DNA of 64,000 bases, taken from positions 1 to 64,000 of the forward strand of contig NZ_FNWS01000007.1 in assembly GCF_900108455.1 (NCBI RefSeq). Reading direction: 5' to 3'. The stretch's first letter is position 1; each line of letters begins with the position of its first letter. Positions 33,703 to 44,369 of the stretch are shown here, in pieces. This DNA comes from Fructobacillus pseudoficulneus (GTDB lineage Bacteria > Bacillota > Bacilli > Lactobacillales > Lactobacillaceae). Below the pieces are notes generated by a model. It worked only from the letters and a program-made list of their open reading frames with translations. It did no database searches and was not told where the DNA came from. The position numbers were made by a program, and so were the translations under genes.

Positions 33703-34647
33703 TTAATCTTCTTGACGGAAACCGATACCCATTTCGGTCAATTTTTCTTGAATTTCGTCTAATGACTTACGTCCTAAGTTACGAACTTTCATCATATCGG
33801 CTTCTGAACGGGCAGTCAACTCTTCAATCGTGTTGATACCTGCGCGCTTCAAGCTGTTATATGAGCGAACTGACAAATCTAAGTCTTCGATTGGAGCAGC
33901 ATCAGCGGCTGTGTTAGCTGCTGGTTCGCTTTCAACCATGACCTTAGTGTCTTGGGCAACGGGGGAAATATCCGTGAACAAGTTCAAGTGTTCTGTTAGA
34001 ATCTTTGAACCAAGACTCAAAGCATCGCTTGGCTTGATTGAACCGTTAGTCCAAACTTCCATGGTCAGCTTATCGTAATCGTCGCGAGAACCAACACGCT
34101 TGTTTTCAACGTGGTAGTTAACTCGTTCGATTGGTGTATAAATCGAATCAACCGTTAAAACACCGATTGGCATTTCATCACGTAATTGCTTGTTTTCTTC
34201 AGCTGAAGAGTAACCCCGACCCTTCACAGCAGTAACAGTCATGTGCAATGCCTTTCCAGCTGCCAAGGTTGCAATATGCAAGTCCGGATTCAAGACTTCA
34301 ATGTCAGCAGAACCCATAAGGTCTGCTGCCGTTACGTCCTTTGGTCCTTGAACATCAATTTCCAAAGCGTGCTCTTCCGCTGAGTCCGTAGCAAAAACAA
34401 CTTTTTTCAAGTTCAAAATCAACTGTGTCACATCTTCTACGACACCGTCAACGGTTGAGAATTCGTGAACAACACCGTCGATTTGAACTGTGTTTACTGC
34501 TACGCCGGGAAGCGATGATAACAAAACACGACGAAGGGAGTTACCCAAAGTCGTACCGTAACCACGCTCCAGAGGTTCTACGATGAACTTACCGTAGTTG
34601 GCATCCTCTTCGATGTTATGAATATCTGGCTTTTCAAATTCAATCAT
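33703..34647 (-). CDS. rpoA: DNA-directed RNA polymerase subunit alpha
   Basis: 314 aa. The N-terminal domain (to about 230) carries the assembly motifs [17 protein letters not shown] and VKGRGY. A linker rich in Ala and Pro precedes the C-terminal domain, [19 protein letters not shown] and [11 protein letters not shown], which contacts UP-element DNA and activators. Between rpsK and rplQ as in other Firmicutes. Confidence 0.98.
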   Translation of the reverse strand: MIEFEKPDIHNIEEDANYGKFIVEPLERGYGTTLGNSLRRVLLSSLPGVAVNTVQIDGVVHEFSTVDGVVEDVTQLILNLKKVVFATDSAEEHALEIDVQGPKDVTAADLMGSADIEVLNPDLHIATLAAGKALHMTVTAVKGRGYSSAEENKQLRDEMPIGVLTVDSIYTPIERVNYHVENKRVGSRDDYDKLTMEVWTNGSIKPSDALSLGSKILTEHLNLFTDISPVAQDTKVMVESEPAANTAADAAPIEDLDLSVRSYNSLKRAGINTIEELTARSEADMMKVRNLGRKSLDEIQEKLTEMGIGFRQED

Positions 34648-34694
34648 CTGTTAACTCTAACCCCCTCTTTCAAAGCAAGCGCAATGAAAATCAA

Positions 34695-35081
34695 TTAAAC
34701 ACGACGACGCTTTGGTGGGCGTGATCCGTTATGGGGAACTGGGGTAACATCCTTGATTGACGTTACTTCAAGACCAGCTGCGGCCAATGCACGAATTGCT
34801 GATTCACGACCTGAACCAGGGCCCTTAACCGTAACAGCAACTGTACGCATGTTAACTTCCAATGCGGACTTTGCAGCTGCTTCCGCTGCTTGTTGTGCAG
34901 CGAATGGCGTTGACTTACGTGATCCCTTGAATCCAAGGGCACCAGCTGATGACCAGGCAACAGCGTTACCTTGGGCATCGGTAATCATGACGATAGTGTT
35001 ATTGAAAGTAGCGTGGATATGAGCCACACCAGATTCAATGTTCTTTTTAACGCGACGCTTGCGCGTAGTACGAACTGCCAT
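34695..35081 (-). CDS. rpsK: 30S ribosomal protein S11
   Basis: 128 aa. S11 forms part of the mRNA-binding platform. [13 protein letters not shown]-like [18 protein letters not shown], the [13 protein letters not shown] loop and the [13 protein letters not shown] tail are all present. Separated from rpsM by an unusually long gap of about 175 nt with hairpins. Confidence 0.97.
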   Translation of the reverse strand: MAVRTTRKRRVKKNIESGVAHIHATFNNTIVMITDAQGNAVAWSSAGALGFKGSRKSTPFAAQQAAEAAAKSALEVNMRTVAVTVKGPGSGRESAIRALAAAGLEVTSIKDVTPVPHNGSRPPKRRRV

Positions 35082-35106
35082 AATTTTTGCCTCCTTTTCA
35101 ATACTT

Positions 35107-35220
35107 TTATAATTTCTCGGGTTAGTGATGACTAACCAACATTACACAACTTTGGTTGTGATAATCATTTTTCCACAATCTGTGGCTCTTTTAGAAAAGG
35201 ACAGCAGTCTTGCGACAAAA
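35107..35220 (-). promoter_or_regulatory. Hairpin cluster between rpsM and rpsK
   Basis: The 176-nt gap holds three stems: GGTTAG-tgatga-CTAACC (35120-35137), CACAAC-tttg-GTTGTG (35145-35160) and CCACA-atc-TGTGG (35174-35186). None is followed by a clear T run in the direction of transcription. Such a gap is atypical for the alpha operon and may host an mRNA processing or translational control site. Confidence 0.5.
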
Positions 35221-35257
35221 TGCCGTTTTCTGTTTAAAGAGATTGGCAAAAAGTGTT

Positions 35258-35629
35258 TTACTTCTTCTTACCAGCAATTGCCGTAGCTGGGCCTTTGCGA
35301 GTACGGGCGTTGTTCTTCGTGTGTTGTCCACGAACGGGCAATCCCTTACGGTGACGAATACCACGGTATGAGGCGATTTCTTGCAATCCCTTGATATCAA
35401 GTGATACCTTACGACGCAAGTCACCTTCCAACTGCAAGTTCAATGCTGCGATTGCTTCACGGATTTGATCTTCTTGATCAACCGTCAAATCACGAACACG
35501 AACGTCTTCAGAAACCTTAGCAGTAGCCAAGATCTTTTGGGCAGTTGTATTACCGATTCCGTAGATGTATGTTAAACCAATGACAATTCGCTTGTCACGT
35601 GGCAAATCAATACCTTCAATACGAGCCAT
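35258..35629 (-). CDS. rpsM: 30S ribosomal protein S13
   Basis: 123 aa. S13 contacts the 50S subunit and P-site t[24 protein letters not shown] and [19 protein letters not shown] are diagnostic. Follows rpmJ by about 75 nt. Confidence 0.97.
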   Translation of the reverse strand: MARIEGIDLPRDKRIVIGLTYIYGIGNTTAQKILATAKVSEDVRVRDLTVDQEDQIREAIAALNLQLEGDLRRKVSLDIKGLQEIASYRGIRHRKGLPVRGQHTKNNARTRKGPATAIAGKKK

Positions 35630-35705
35630 AACAATTTACCTCCTTTTAATATTTTGAAAGAACTTTTAAGTTCATTTTCAAGCTGTTTTAGTGTTTGATA
35701 AGAAA

Positions 35706-35825
35706 TTACTTACCTGCGCGTTGCTTGTGCTTAGGGTTAGCTGGGCAAATGATCATTGTCCGGCCGTTACGCTTAATCACACGGCAAGATTCGCACATTT
35801 TTTTAACTGATGGACGTACCTTCAT
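35706..35825 (-). CDS. rpmJ: 50S ribosomal protein L36
   Basis: 39 aa, too short for many ORF filters: [19 protein letters not shown] and [13 protein letters not shown]. The CxxC...C...H pattern binds zinc (C11, C14, C27, H33). Located between infA and rpsM as expected, with AGGAGG before the start. Confidence 0.95.
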   Translation of the reverse strand: MKVRPSVKKMCESCRVIKRNGRTMIICPANPKHKQRAGK

Positions 35826-35872
35826 AATCTATTCCTCCTATTCGGTTAACTGATTATTGTAGACCGCTCCTT

Positions 35873-36088
35873 TTAACGGAAACGGTAAGTAATACGACCC
35901 TTTGTCAAGTCGTAAGGCGACATTTCAACTGTGACGCGGTCACCAGGCAAGATCCGAATGTAATTCTTACGAATCTTCCCGGAGACGTGCGCTAAGATGA
36001 CAGCACCATTTTCAAGTTCGACTTGGAACATTGCATTTGGCATCGTTTCTTTAACTTTGCCTTCAATTTCAATGACATCGTTGGCCAC
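35873..36088 (-). CDS. infA: Translation initiation factor IF-1
   Basis: 71 aa OB-fold protein that blocks the A site during initiation. [38 protein letters not shown] and KGRITYRFR are conserved. Lies between adk and rpmJ; a methionine aminopeptidase gene is absent from this stretch. Confidence 0.97.
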   Translation of the reverse strand: MANDVIEIEGKVKETMPNAMFQVELENGAVILAHVSGKIRKNYIRILPGDRVTVEMSPYDLTKGRITYRFR

Positions 36089-36185
36089 GCAGATTACCTC
36101 CTATGTAACCATATTCAACATAATTGATAAGTGCTTAACCTATACAATTATACCAGAATTTCCTTGCTATATCAAGAAGAATCGC

Positions 36186-36752
36186 TTAGTCCAAGGCATC
36201 CAAGACTGTTTTTACATCACTGTAAATTCGGTCTAATTCACCATTTCCATCAATAGTGTGCAAAACACCATGATTTTCATAGTAATCAACCAAAGGCAAG
36301 TTCGCCTTCTTATTTACTTCCAAACGGTGTGCGATAACATCTTTGGTGTCATCGGCCCGTCCCCGGTTCATTAACCGGTCAACCAAAACTTGGTCAGGAA
36401 CTTGGAAGTACAAGGTAGCCGAAACCTTATCGTTACGGTCGGCTAAAAATTGGTCCAAGAACTTAGCCTGTTCCTCGTTACGAGGATAGCCGTCAAGCAT
36501 GAAGCCATTTTCGACGACATCACTTTGCGCCAAACGGTCTGCGACCATCGCGTTTGTGATTTCATCAGGTACCAAGTTACCAGCATCCATGAAGGCTTTT
36601 GCTTTTTGTCCAAGCTCAGTTTCTTCTTTCATGTTGGCCCGGAAGATATCACCAGTACTAATGTGAACCATTGGATAATCAGCAATGATCTTCTCGGCTT
36701 GAGTTCCCTTACCTGCACCAGGCAAGCCTAACAAAATTAAGTTTTTAGTCAT
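36186..36752 (-). CDS. adk: Adenylate kinase (short-lid form)
   Basis: 188 aa. [16 protein letters not shown] is the P-loop, [10 protein letters not shown] the NMP-binding segment and RADD the lid arginine and aspartates. The zinc-finger lid present in Bacillus-type enzymes is missing, replaced by a short loop after [10 protein letters not shown]. Converts ATP plus AMP to two ADP. Confidence 0.96.
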   Translation of the reverse strand: MTKNLILLGLPGAGKGTQAEKIIADYPMVHISTGDIFRANMKEETELGQKAKAFMDAGNLVPDEITNAMVADRLAQSDVVENGFMLDGYPRNEEQAKFLDQFLADRNDKVSATLYFQVPDQVLVDRLMNRGRADDTKDVIAHRLEVNKKANLPLVDYYENHGVLHTIDGNGELDRIYSDVKTVLDALD

Positions 36753-36773
36753 GATTGGACTCCTTTTACCAGC

Positions 36774-38072
36774 TTAACGGATGAAACCAACGTAGTTCTT
36801 CTTTTGCAACAAACCATCAATTTGACGAATCAAATCAAGGGTAACCCCGATGGCAATGAGCAAAGAAGTTCCACCTAGTCCAATTTTTTCGTTGAGTCCC
36901 CAAAGGTCAGATGCAATCAATGGAACCAAGGCAACAAAACCAAGGTACAAAGCACCAACAAACGACAAGCGTAGGAGTAACTTTGTCACAAACTTTTGTG
37001 TTTCAGTTCCAGGACGAACATCGACGATGTAGGCCCCTTGCTTTTGCAGGTTTTCAGCCAACTTTTCTGGGTTGACCTGAACAAATGCGTAGAAGTACGT
37101 AAAGAGGATAATCAACACAGTGTAGAAAATCGCTCCGGTGGTTGTTTGCATCGAGAAAATCTGTTGCAAAACTTTAAACCATCCGACATTACTGTACTTA
37201 CTTTGGAAAGCAAAGAGGATTGTCTGAGGTGTTGAGATCAATGACGAAGCAAAGATCACAGGGATAACCCCAGAAACGTTCAACTTCAATGGCAAGTAAG
37301 CTTCTGCTCCATAAGAGGAAGCTGACCGCGTATATTGAATTTGTAGACGACGGCTGGCTTCATAGAACCAGGTTGTGATTCCAATTACCAAAACGATTGC
37401 CGCCAACAATACCGCTATAAAAATCCAGCCGGTTACCTTGTCAGAACCACTCGTTTGTAGGACGTTTTCCTTGAAAATTTCCCACAAACCAGATGGCATT
37501 TGAGAAATAATTCCTGAGAAGATAATCATAGAAACACCGTTTCCAAGACCCTTTTCAGTAATCATCTCTCCCAACCACATGGCAAAGAAAGTTCCAATAG
37601 TCATGACCGACCCAATCAGTAGGAAGGAGGTCACGTTATTGGTGTGCTTCACCAAACCATAGGCGGCTAAGGAGTTGAAACCAGCTGTAATACCAACTGA
37701 TTGCAAAAAGGCAAAGATAATGGTCAAATATCGCGTTGCTTGATTCAGCTTACGACGACCAACTTCACCTTGTTTACTCCATTCAACAAAACGTGGCACG
37801 ATATCTAATTGCAGCAACTGCACAACAATTTGCGCAGTAACATATGGTGACACACCCATCGCGAAAAGCGAGAAGTTTAGTAAGCCACCACCCGAGAAAA
37901 TATTCAAAATATTCAACAAGCCTGAACCGGAAACCGAATTCAAGGCAGCAGGATTTACACCTGGAACGGTGATATGAGTCCCAATGCGGTAAACAAAGAG
38001 AATCAAAATCGTCCAAAGCATCTTCTTACGAATATCCTTTTGTCGGATTGCATTAAATAGCGTGCGCCACAT
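36774..38072 (-). CDS. secY: Preprotein translocase subunit SecY
   Basis: 432 aa with ten membrane helices. FRIGTHITVPGVN-like VYRIGTHITVPGVNPAAL at helix 1, a plug region LLNILNIFSGG, SMIIFSGII and PEKLAENLQKQGAYI are typical. The channel for secreted and membrane proteins, driven by SecA, whose gene end lies at the right edge of the window. Starts one nt downstream of the rplO stop. Confidence 0.97.
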   Translation of the reverse strand: MWRTLFNAIRQKDIRKKMLWTILILFVYRIGTHITVPGVNPAALNSVSGSGLLNILNIFSGGGLLNFSLFAMGVSPYVTAQIVVQLLQLDIVPRFVEWSKQGEVGRRKLNQATRYLTIIFAFLQSVGITAGFNSLAAYGLVKHTNNVTSFLLIGSVMTIGTFFAMWLGEMITEKGLGNGVSMIIFSGIISQMPSGLWEIFKENVLQTSGSDKVTGWIFIAVLLAAIVLVIGITTWFYEASRRLQIQYTRSASSYGAEAYLPLKLNVSGVIPVIFASSLISTPQTILFAFQSKYSNVGWFKVLQQIFSMQTTTGAIFYTVLIILFTYFYAFVQVNPEKLAENLQKQGAYIVDVRPGTETQKFVTKLLLRLSFVGALYLGFVALVPLIASDLWGLNEKIGLGGTSLLIAIGVTLDLIRQIDGLLQKKNYVGFIR

Positions 38073-38507
38073 TTAGATCACCTCGGTTGTACCACCAGCT
38101 TGTTCGATGGCCTTAACTGCAGCAGCAGAGAACTTGTGGGCCTTAATCGTCAACTTCTTTTCCAATTGACCATTACCCAAGACCTTGATACCGTCTTTTT
38201 GGTTCTTTACTACACCGTTTTCAATCAACAAAGCAGGTGTTACTTCAGTGCCGTTATCGAAGTTGTTCAACTTGTCCAAGTTAACAACTGCGAATTCCTT
38301 GCGTGAGATGTTAGTAAATCCACGCTTTGGAATACGACGGTACAAAGGCATTTGACCACCTTCGAAACCAAGACGTGTCTTACCACGGGCTTTTTGTCCC
38401 TTTTGGCCTCGACCAGCAGTCTTACCGTTTCCAGATGAAGTTCCACGTCCAACACGGTTACGTGATTGGCGTGAACCCAAAGCAGGTTGCAATTCGTTCA
38501 AATTCAT
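38073..38507 (-). CDS. rplO: 50S ribosomal protein L15
   Basis: 144 aa. The N-terminal Gly/Arg-rich extension [20 protein letters not shown] threads into 23S r[21 protein letters not shown] is diagnostic. Between rpmD and secY. Confidence 0.97.
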   Translation of the reverse strand: MNLNELQPALGSRQSRNRVGRGTSSGNGKTAGRGQKGQKARGKTRLGFEGGQMPLYRRIPKRGFTNISRKEFAVVNLDKLNNFDNGTEVTPALLIENGVVKNQKDGIKVLGNGQLEKKLTIKAHKFSAAAVKAIEQAGGTTEVI

Positions 38508-38536
38508 CGTTTGGTCCCTCCTTTTTCTAAATTTTT

Positions 38537-38719
38537 TTACTTTACTTCTTCAACAGCAACCAAGTGAGCAATATGGAAGATTGCACCACGTGTAGCTGCG
38601 TTATCAGGCTTCACCACTGAGCTTGACACACGGTTAAGTCCAAGTGACTTAACAATGGCACGTTGCTTAGGCAAGCGATGAGCCGCACTCTTAATCAAAG
38701 TGATTTTCAAATCAGCCAT
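38537..38719 (-). CDS. rpmD: 50S ribosomal protein L30
   Basis: 60 aa. [19 protein letters not shown] and [13 protein letters not shown] are conserved. Lies 11 nt after rpsE. Confidence 0.96.
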   Translation of the reverse strand: MADLKITLIKSAAHRLPKQRAIVKSLGLNRVSSSVVKPDNAATRGAIFHIAHLVAVEEVK

Positions 38720-38730
38720 GTTATCGCTCC

Positions 38731-39237
38731 TTATTCAGCCAAGTGTTCCAATGAAACACCACGTAACTTTGCCACTTGTTCAGCATCCTTCAAGCTGTTC
38801 AATGCATCAAAAGTTGCACGAACAACGTTGACAGGAGTTGATGAACCCAATGACTTAGCAGTCACATCGTTAATACCAGCCAATTCCATTACGGAACGAG
38901 TGGCACCACCAGCGGCAACCCCGGCACCTTCTTTAGCAGGCTTAACCAAGATCTTACCACCAGCCCATTCACCAAGAACTTCGTGAGGAATAGTAGTACC
39001 AACAGTTGGTACAGTGATCAAGTTACGCTTTGCGTCTTCAACGGCCTTACGGATAGCTTCAGGCACTTCTTGCGCCTTACCAGTTCCAAAACCTACGTGA
39101 CCTTGCTTATCTCCAACGACAACCAAAGCACCGAAGCGCAAACGACGTCCACCCTTAACAACCTTGGTAACACGGTTAATTGCAACAACGTTTTCTTCTA
39201 ATTCGCCTAATTCCTTAGGGTTTACGAATTCAGTCAT
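38731..39237 (-). CDS. rpsE: 30S ribosomal protein S5
   Basis: 168 aa. [20 protein letters not shown] (RNA-binding domain) and [20 protein letters not shown] are conserved; alterations here are known to affect decoding accuracy and spectinomycin binding. Confidence 0.97.
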   Translation of the reverse strand: MTEFVNPKELGELEENVVAINRVTKVVKGGRRLRFGALVVVGDKQGHVGFGTGKAQEVPEAIRKAVEDAKRNLITVPTVGTTIPHEVLGEWAGGKILVKPAKEGAGVAAGGATRSVMELAGINDVTAKSLGSSTPVNVVRATFDALNSLKDAEQVAKLRGVSLEHLAE

Positions 39238-39257
39238 TTGTATTATTCCTCCTTTCC

Positions 39258-39611
39258 TTAGAACTTCAAGCCGTTTTCACGAGCAGCGTCGGCCAAAGCC
39301 TTCACACGTCCGTGATAAACATAACCACCACGATCAAAGACAACTTCTTCAATCTTAGCAGCCTTAGCGTTCTTAGCGATCAATTCGCCAACCTTAACGG
39401 CTTGTTCAACTTTAGTACCGGTAACATCGGCACTTTGTGATGAGGCACTTGCTAGCGTTACACCCGCTACGTCATCAATTAATTGAGCGTAGATGTTTAC
39501 ATTAGAACGGAAAACGTTCAAACGTGGGCGAGCAGCAGTACCAGAAATCTTTCCACGGACACGCTTGTGGCGTTGTACGCGAAGCTTATTCTTATCTGGT
39601 TTCGTAATCAT
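39258..39611 (-). CDS. rplR: 50S ribosomal protein L18
   Basis: 117 aa. [20 protein letters not shown] binds 5S r[23 protein letters not shown] is the conserved end. Confidence 0.97.
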   Translation of the reverse strand: MITKPDKNKLRVQRHKRVRGKISGTAARPRLNVFRSNVNIYAQLIDDVAGVTLASASSQSADVTGTKVEQAVKVGELIAKNAKAAKIEEVVFDRGGYVYHGRVKALADAARENGLKF

Positions 39612-39696
39612 AGCTGTGCTTTCCTTTTCTTTAAGTGGCTAAACCACTTTCAAATAATCTTTGTTTAAATATAAGACGGTGAATGTAGGCAAAAGC

Positions 39697-40233
39697 TTAC
39701 TTACCAGTCTTACCTTCCTTACGACGGACAACTTCGCCTTCGTAACGAATTCCCTTACCCTTATATGGTTCGGGTGGGCGAATTGCGCGAACTTCCGCAG
39801 CAAAATCACCAACGGCTTGCTTTGAGATTCCAGAAATCTTGATAGTCAAGGCATCAGGAACTTCAACAGTCAAACCTTCGCGATCTTCAAAGTCAACTGG
39901 GTGTGAATAACCAACTGACAAAGTCAACTTTGAACCAGACTTAGCGGCACGGTAACCAACACCGACCATCTTCAAAGTCTTTGAGAAGCCATCTGTAACT
40001 CCTTCAACCATGTTTGAGAAGTTAGCAGTAGTAGTTCCGTGCAAAGCACGGTGCTTCTTGTCTTCAGCTGCACGAGTAAATGATACTTCAGTACCATCCA
40101 TGTGCATCGTAATTTCAGGGTTGATTGTGTAGTTCAATTCACCCTTAGGTCCCTTAACAGTCACAAATTGACCGTCTTGCTTGACTTCAACGCCAGCAGG
40201 GATCGTAACGATCTTATTTCCAATACGGCTCAT
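39697..40233 (-). CDS. rplF: 50S ribosomal protein L6
   Basis: 178 aa with two related domains. [16 protein letters not shown] starts it and [17 protein letters not shown] is the family signature near the end. It lies by the factor-binding site. Confidence 0.97.
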   Translation of the reverse strand: MSRIGNKIVTIPAGVEVKQDGQFVTVKGPKGELNYTINPEITMHMDGTEVSFTRAAEDKKHRALHGTTTANFSNMVEGVTDGFSKTLKMVGVGYRAAKSGSKLTLSVGYSHPVDFEDREGLTVEVPDALTIKISGISKQAVGDFAAEVRAIRPPEPYKGKGIRYEGEVVRRKEGKTGK

Positions 40234-40257
40234 GGTAAGTCTCCTTTCTTAGATATA

Positions 40258-40656
40258 TTACCAAACGTAAGCCAGCACTTCGCCACCGACTTGCTTAGCA
40301 CGTGCTACCTTATCAGTTACAACACCGTTTGACGTTGAAACGATAGCAATACCAAGGCCATTCAAGACCTTAGGCATGTCTTCAGCCTTAGCATACTTAC
40401 GCAAACCAGGCTTTGACACACGCTTAATACCAGTGATGACACGCTCTTGATCTTCTCCGTACTTCAAGAATACGCGGATTACACCTTGCTTGTTGTCTTC
40501 CAAGTATTCTACATCACGGATGAAACCTTCTTGCTTCAAGATCTCGGCAATGCTCTTCTTCATTTTTGATGCTGGGATTTCAACTGAAGCGTGACGCGCC
40601 ATATTGGCGTTACGGATTCGAGTCAAAAAATCAGCGATTGGATCAGTCATAGACAT
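40258..40656 (-). CDS. rpsH: 30S ribosomal protein S8
   Basis: 132 aa. [19 protein letters not shown] and [20 protein letters not shown] are conserved. Two ATGs (40656, 40650) are possible; the first is at a better distance from AAAGGAGG. In other bacteria S8 also represses the spc operon by binding its mRNA. The usual rpsN gene is missing between rplE and this gene. Confidence 0.96.
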   Translation of the reverse strand: MSMTDPIADFLTRIRNANMARHASVEIPASKMKKSIAEILKQEGFIRDVEYLEDNKQGVIRVFLKYGEDQERVITGIKRVSKPGLRKYAKAEDMPKVLNGLGIAIVSTSNGVVTDKVARAKQVGGEVLAYVW

Positions 40657-40709
40657 CTATCGATATCCTCCTTTTATATTTTGAACGTCATCAAGAATTT
40701 GACACGCTC

Positions 40710-40767
40710 TTAATTGTTGCTGACCAATGTCAACAACAATTAAAAACGCGTCACTCAATTGAGTGAC
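40710..40767 (-). promoter_or_regulatory. Two strong hairpins between rplE and rpsH, where rpsN is normally found
   Basis: In the minus-strand RNA, 15 bases (40729-40743) pair with 40710-40724 across a 4-nt loop, with one G-U pair. Next to it (40750-40767) is a perfect 18-nt palindrome GTCACTCAATTGAGTGAC. Neither is followed by a T run, so they are not classical terminators. They may be processing sites or an S8-type translational operator. Confidence 0.6.
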
Positions 40768-40783
40768 CACATTTTTAAATTAC

Positions 40784-41326
40784 TTACTTAGCAAAAGGCA
40801 TGCCCAAGCCAGAAAGCAATTCGAAACCTTCTTCGTCGCTTGAAGCAGTCGTTACAATAACGATGTCCAAACCACGAACGCGGTTAACCTTGTCAAAGTC
40901 GATTTCAGGGAAAATCAACTGTTCACGGATTCCCAAAGTGTAGTTTCCGCGACCATCAAAGGCCTTACCAGAAACACCATGGAAGTCACGAACTCGAGGC
41001 AAAGAGATGTTAATCAACTTGTCCAAGAATTCAAACATTCGTTCTCCACGCAAAGTAACCTTTGTACCGATAGCCATTCCTTCACGAAGACGGAATCCGG
41101 CGATTGACTTCTTTGCACGAGTGATCACTGGTTGTTGACCAGCAATCATCTTCAATTCTTCAACCGCTTCATCGAGGTTCTTTGAGTTTGAAACCGCATC
41201 ACCAACACCCATGTTCAAAACGATCTTTTCGATCTTTGGGGCTTGCATTGGTGAAGTAAAGTTAAACTTCTTGATCAAAGCAGGTTGAACTTCATTAACA
41301 TATTTTTCTTTTAATTCATTTGCCAT
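40784..41326 (-). CDS. rplE: 50S ribosomal protein L5
   Basis: 180 aa. Binds 5S rRNA and helix 84. [39 protein letters not shown] and [20 protein letters not shown] are diagnostic. Confidence 0.97.
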   Translation of the reverse strand: MANELKEKYVNEVQPALIKKFNFTSPMQAPKIEKIVLNMGVGDAVSNSKNLDEAVEELKMIAGQQPVITRAKKSIAGFRLREGMAIGTKVTLRGERMFEFLDKLINISLPRVRDFHGVSGKAFDGRGNYTLGIREQLIFPEIDFDKVNRVRGLDIVIVTTASSDEEGFELLSGLGMPFAK

Positions 41327-41365
41327 GATAATGATTTCTACCTTTCAAAATAGATTATAGCTTTT

Positions 41366-41674
41366 TTAGCCTAGCACTTTGCCAGACTTCTTAGCAAAAC
41401 GTACCTTCTTACCATCTTCAAACTTGAAGCCAACCTTGGTTGGTTCGTTAGTAGATGGGTCAATCAATTGTACGTTTGATGCATGGATAGGTGCTTCGAT
41501 ATCGATAACACCACCCTGTGGGTATTCGTTAGAAGGCTTTTGATGCTTCTTAACGAGGTTTACGCCTTCGACAACGACACGGTTCTTAGCAGCAACAGTC
41601 TTAGTAACTGTTCCTTCCTTACCCTTGTCCTTACCAGCGATGACGCGAACCTTATCACCTGTTTTTACAAACAT
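41366..41674 (-). CDS. rplX: 50S ribosomal protein L24
   Basis: 102 aa KOW-domain protein: [20 protein letters not shown], then [17 protein letters not shown]. An early 50S assembly initiator. Confidence 0.97.
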   Translation of the reverse strand: MFVKTGDKVRVIAGKDKGKEGTVTKTVAAKNRVVVEGVNLVKKHQKPSNEYPQGGVIDIEAPIHASNVQLIDPSTNEPTKVGFKFEDGKKVRFAKKSGKVLG

Positions 41675-41695
41675 GATTGGCTCCTCCTAGTAGTA

Positions 41696-42064
41696 TTAAA
41701 GCACTTCTGGTGCCAATGAAACGATTCGCGTAAAGTTGTTGTCACGCAATTCACGTGCAACAGGGCCAAAAATACGCGTTCCAACTGGTGACTTGTCATC
41801 CTTTACGATAACAGCAGCGTTTTCATCGAAGTTGATGTATGAACCGTCAGTCCGACGTACGTCAGATACAGTTCGCACGATGACAGCCTTAACGACGTCA
41901 CCCTTCTTAACGTTACCACCAGGGATAGCTTGCTTAACAGTTGCGACAATCATGTCACCAATGCCAGCAACCTTACGGCCAGAACCACCGAGCACTTTAA
42001 TCGTCAAGATTTCACGTGCGCCAGAGTTATCAGCCACTTTCAAACGACTCTCTTGTTGAATCAT
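41696..42064 (-). CDS. rplN: 50S ribosomal protein L14
   Basis: 122 aa. [19 protein letters not shown] and [20 protein letters not shown] are nearly invariant. Forms intersubunit bridges; first gene of the spc part. Confidence 0.98.
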   Translation of the reverse strand: MIQQESRLKVADNSGAREILTIKVLGGSGRKVAGIGDMIVATVKQAIPGGNVKKGDVVKAVIVRTVSDVRRTDGSYINFDENAAVIVKDDKSPVGTRIFGPVARELRDNNFTRIVSLAPEVL

Positions 42065-42115
42065 GGTTCATCCTCCTTGTTAGCAATAGTTTACGACGAT
42101 TGGATTAAAGTCCGA

Positions 42116-42382
42116 TTAGAGGATAACTGCCTCTTCGACAACCTTTACCAAACGGAAGTGCTTCGTTGCAGACAAAGGACGAGTTTCCATGATTTCAACA
42201 ATATCGTTCATCTTAGCGACGTTGTTTTCGTCATGGGCCTTGAACTTCTTAGTATAGCGAACTCGCTTACCGTAAACTGGATGGTTGACATAAGTATCAA
42301 CGGCAACAGTGATAGTCTTTTCCATCTTGTCGGAAACGACGCGACCACGGTAAGTCTTACGAGCGTTACGTTCTTCACTCAT
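42116..42382 (-). CDS. rpsQ: 30S ribosomal protein S17
   Basis: 88 aa. [19 protein letters not shown] and [18 protein letters not shown] are conserved. OB-fold primary binder of 16S rRNA; end of the S10 part. Confidence 0.97.
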   Translation of the reverse strand: MSEERNARKTYRGRVVSDKMEKTITVAVDTYVNHPVYGKRVRYTKKFKAHDENNVAKMNDIVEIMETRPLSATKHFRLVKVVEEAVIL

Positions 42383-42404
42383 TTTTCAGCTTCTTCCTTT
42401 CGTC

Positions 42405-42611
42405 TTATTTGTTGGCTTGTGCCAATTGTTGTGCACGAATGACAGTCTTCACACGTGCGATGTCCTTACGAACTTTTGAAATACGGGCCGTGTTTTCTAA
42501 TTGACCAGTAGCCAATTGAAAACGAAGGTTGAACAATTCTTCCTTGAATTCGGCTTCGCGCTTTTGCAAATCCGCAAGTGACAAAGCTTTTAATTCATTT
42601 GCTTTCGTCAT
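42405..42611 (-). CDS. rpmC: 50S ribosomal protein L29
   Basis: 68 aa, two-helix protein by the exit tunnel: [20 protein letters not shown] and [19 protein letters not shown]. Its start touches the rplP stop. Confidence 0.96.
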   Translation of the reverse strand: MTKANELKALSLADLQKREAEFKEELFNLRFQLATGQLENTARISKVRKDIARVKTVIRAQQLAQANK

Positions 42612-43024
42612 TATTCAGCCTCCCGAGCAATAATCTTTGTACGTACAGGCAACTTGTGTTGGGCAAGACGCAAAGCTTCAAGGGCAACAGGCTTAGCCAC
42701 GCCACCAACTTCAAACATTACCTTACCACGCTTAACAGGAGCAACCCAACCTTCGGGAGCACCCTTACCGTTACCCATTCGAACACCAACACCCTTAGAT
42801 GTATATGACTTGTGAGGGAAGATCTTAATCCAAACCTTACCACCACGCTTCATATAACGGGTCATTGCAATACGGGCAGCTTCAATTTGACGGTTGGTAA
42901 TCCAGCTTGAAGTTGTTGCTTGCAAGCCATAATCACCAAAAGCCACCGTCTTTCCACCCTTAGCTTCACCACGCATGTGGCCACGGTGTACACGACGGAA
43001 TTTAACACGCTTTGGTACTAACAT
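42611..43024 (-). CDS. rplP: 50S ribosomal protein L16
   Basis: 137 aa. [20 protein letters not shown] and [20 protein letters not shown] are conserved. Lies near the A site. Overlaps rpmC by one base. Confidence 0.97.
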   Translation of the reverse strand: MLVPKRVKFRRVHRGHMRGEAKGGKTVAFGDYGLQATTSSWITNRQIEAARIAMTRYMKRGGKVWIKIFPHKSYTSKGVGVRMGNGKGAPEGWVAPVKRGKVMFEVGGVAKPVALEALRLAQHKLPVRTKIIAREAE

Positions 43025-43038
43025 GTCTGCTTCCCTCC

Positions 43039-43707
43039 TTACTTGTTCTTTTTCTTTGGCAACACATCACCGCGGTAGATCCAAGTCTTGATACCCAAGT
43101 TACCGTAAGCAGTAGCTGCTTCGTCCCATGAATAATCAATATCTGCGCGAAGAGTGTGCAATGGAACTGTTCCTTCAGTATATTGTTCGATACGTGACAT
43201 ATCTGCCCCGTTCAAACGACCTGAAACAACAATCTTGATTCCCTTAGCACCGGCACGGCGGGCACGTTGAATAGCACCACGCATTGCACGACGGAAAGCG
43301 ATACGACGTTCCAAATCACCTGCAACTTGCAAGCCCACCAAGTGAGCTGACAAATCAGGCTTCTTGATTTCAACAATATTGATAAACACGCGCTTGTGGC
43401 GACCGCGTTCGTCAACATTTGTCAACTTAGCTAATTGAGTCCGCAACTTTTCAACTTCGGAACCACCCTTACCAATAACCATTCCTGGCTTGGCAGTGTG
43501 CAAAGTCAAATCGATACGTGACTTCGTTGAGCGTTCAATTTCTACACGATCAACTGAAGCGTCCGTCAAGTTTTCTTCGATGTACTTACGAATACGCAAG
43601 TCTTCAAGAAGTTGGTTAGAAAAGTCTGCCTTGTCAGCAAACCACTTCGCATCCCAGTCACGGATGACACCGACACGGAAGCCAGTTGGGTTAATCTTTT
43701 GACCCAT
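43039..43707 (-). CDS. rpsC: 30S ribosomal protein S3
   Basis: 222 aa. [20 protein letters not shown] begins it; the KH domain has [20 protein letters not shown]. Forms the mRNA entry channel. Its start overlaps the rplV stop by one base. Confidence 0.97.
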   Translation of the reverse strand: MGQKINPTGFRVGVIRDWDAKWFADKADFSNQLLEDLRIRKYIEENLTDASVDRVEIERSTKSRIDLTLHTAKPGMVIGKGGSEVEKLRTQLAKLTNVDERGRHKRVFINIVEIKKPDLSAHLVGLQVAGDLERRIAFRRAMRGAIQRARRAGAKGIKIVVSGRLNGADMSRIEQYTEGTVPLHTLRADIDYSWDEAATAYGNLGIKTWIYRGDVLPKKKNK

Positions 43708-44063
43708 TACTTTTCCTCCTTCTCAGCAACCACAATGGTAATGTGGCTTGTGCGCTTGTTAATTGCAGAAGCAGATCCCTTTGCACGAGGACGGAAACGC
43801 TTAAGCGTTGGTCCTTCGTTGGCAAATGCTTCCTTAACGATCAAATCTTCACGGTCAAGTGAAAAGTTGTTTTCAGCGTTTGCAACTGCTGAGTTCAAAA
43901 CCTTATAAATATCTTCTGTAGAAGTATTAGGTAGGAACTTCAAAATTGCGAATGCTTCGTTGACATTCTTCCGACGAATTGTGTCAAGAACTAAGCGCGC
44001 CTTACGAGGGGCAACGCGAACGATCTTGGCGGTCGCCCGAGCTGATGTTACTTGTTCAGCCAT
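43707..44063 (-). CDS. rplV: 50S ribosomal protein L22
   Basis: 118 aa. [20 protein letters not shown] and the loop [20 protein letters not shown], which narrows the exit tunnel and is a macrolide-related site. Confidence 0.97.
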   Translation of the reverse strand: MAEQVTSARATAKIVRVAPRKARLVLDTIRRKNVNEAFAILKFLPNTSTEDIYKVLNSAVANAENNFSLDREDLIVKEAFANEGPTLKRFRPRAKGSASAINKRTSHITIVVAEKEEK

Positions 44064-44077
44064 TTTTCATTTCCTCC

Positions 44078-44353
44078 TTACTTAGTTTTCTTATCGTCGT
44101 TCTTGTGTCCCTTGAACGTACGAGTTGGCACGAATTCACCAAGCTTGTGTCCAACCATGTCGTCTTGGACATAAACTGGAACGTGCTTGCGGCCGTCATA
44201 GACAGCAATTGTAAATCCGATAAAACTTGGGAAGATTGTTGAACGACGTGACCATGTCTTGATCACTGACTTCTTTTCTTGGTCCGCTTGGGCCTCAATC
44301 TTCTTAAGCAAGTGTGGGTCCGCAAATGGTCCCTTTTTCAAACTACGAGCCAT
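44078..44353 (-). CDS. rpsS: 30S ribosomal protein S19
   Basis: 91 aa. [20 protein letters not shown], then [20 protein letters not shown] and [16 protein letters not shown] are conserved. Works with S13 in the small-subunit head. Confidence 0.97.
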   Translation of the reverse strand: MARSLKKGPFADPHLLKKIEAQADQEKKSVIKTWSRRSTIFPSFIGFTIAVYDGRKHVPVYVQDDMVGHKLGEFVPTRTFKGHKNDDKKTK

Positions 44354-44369
44354 TAGTTATCTCCTTCCC

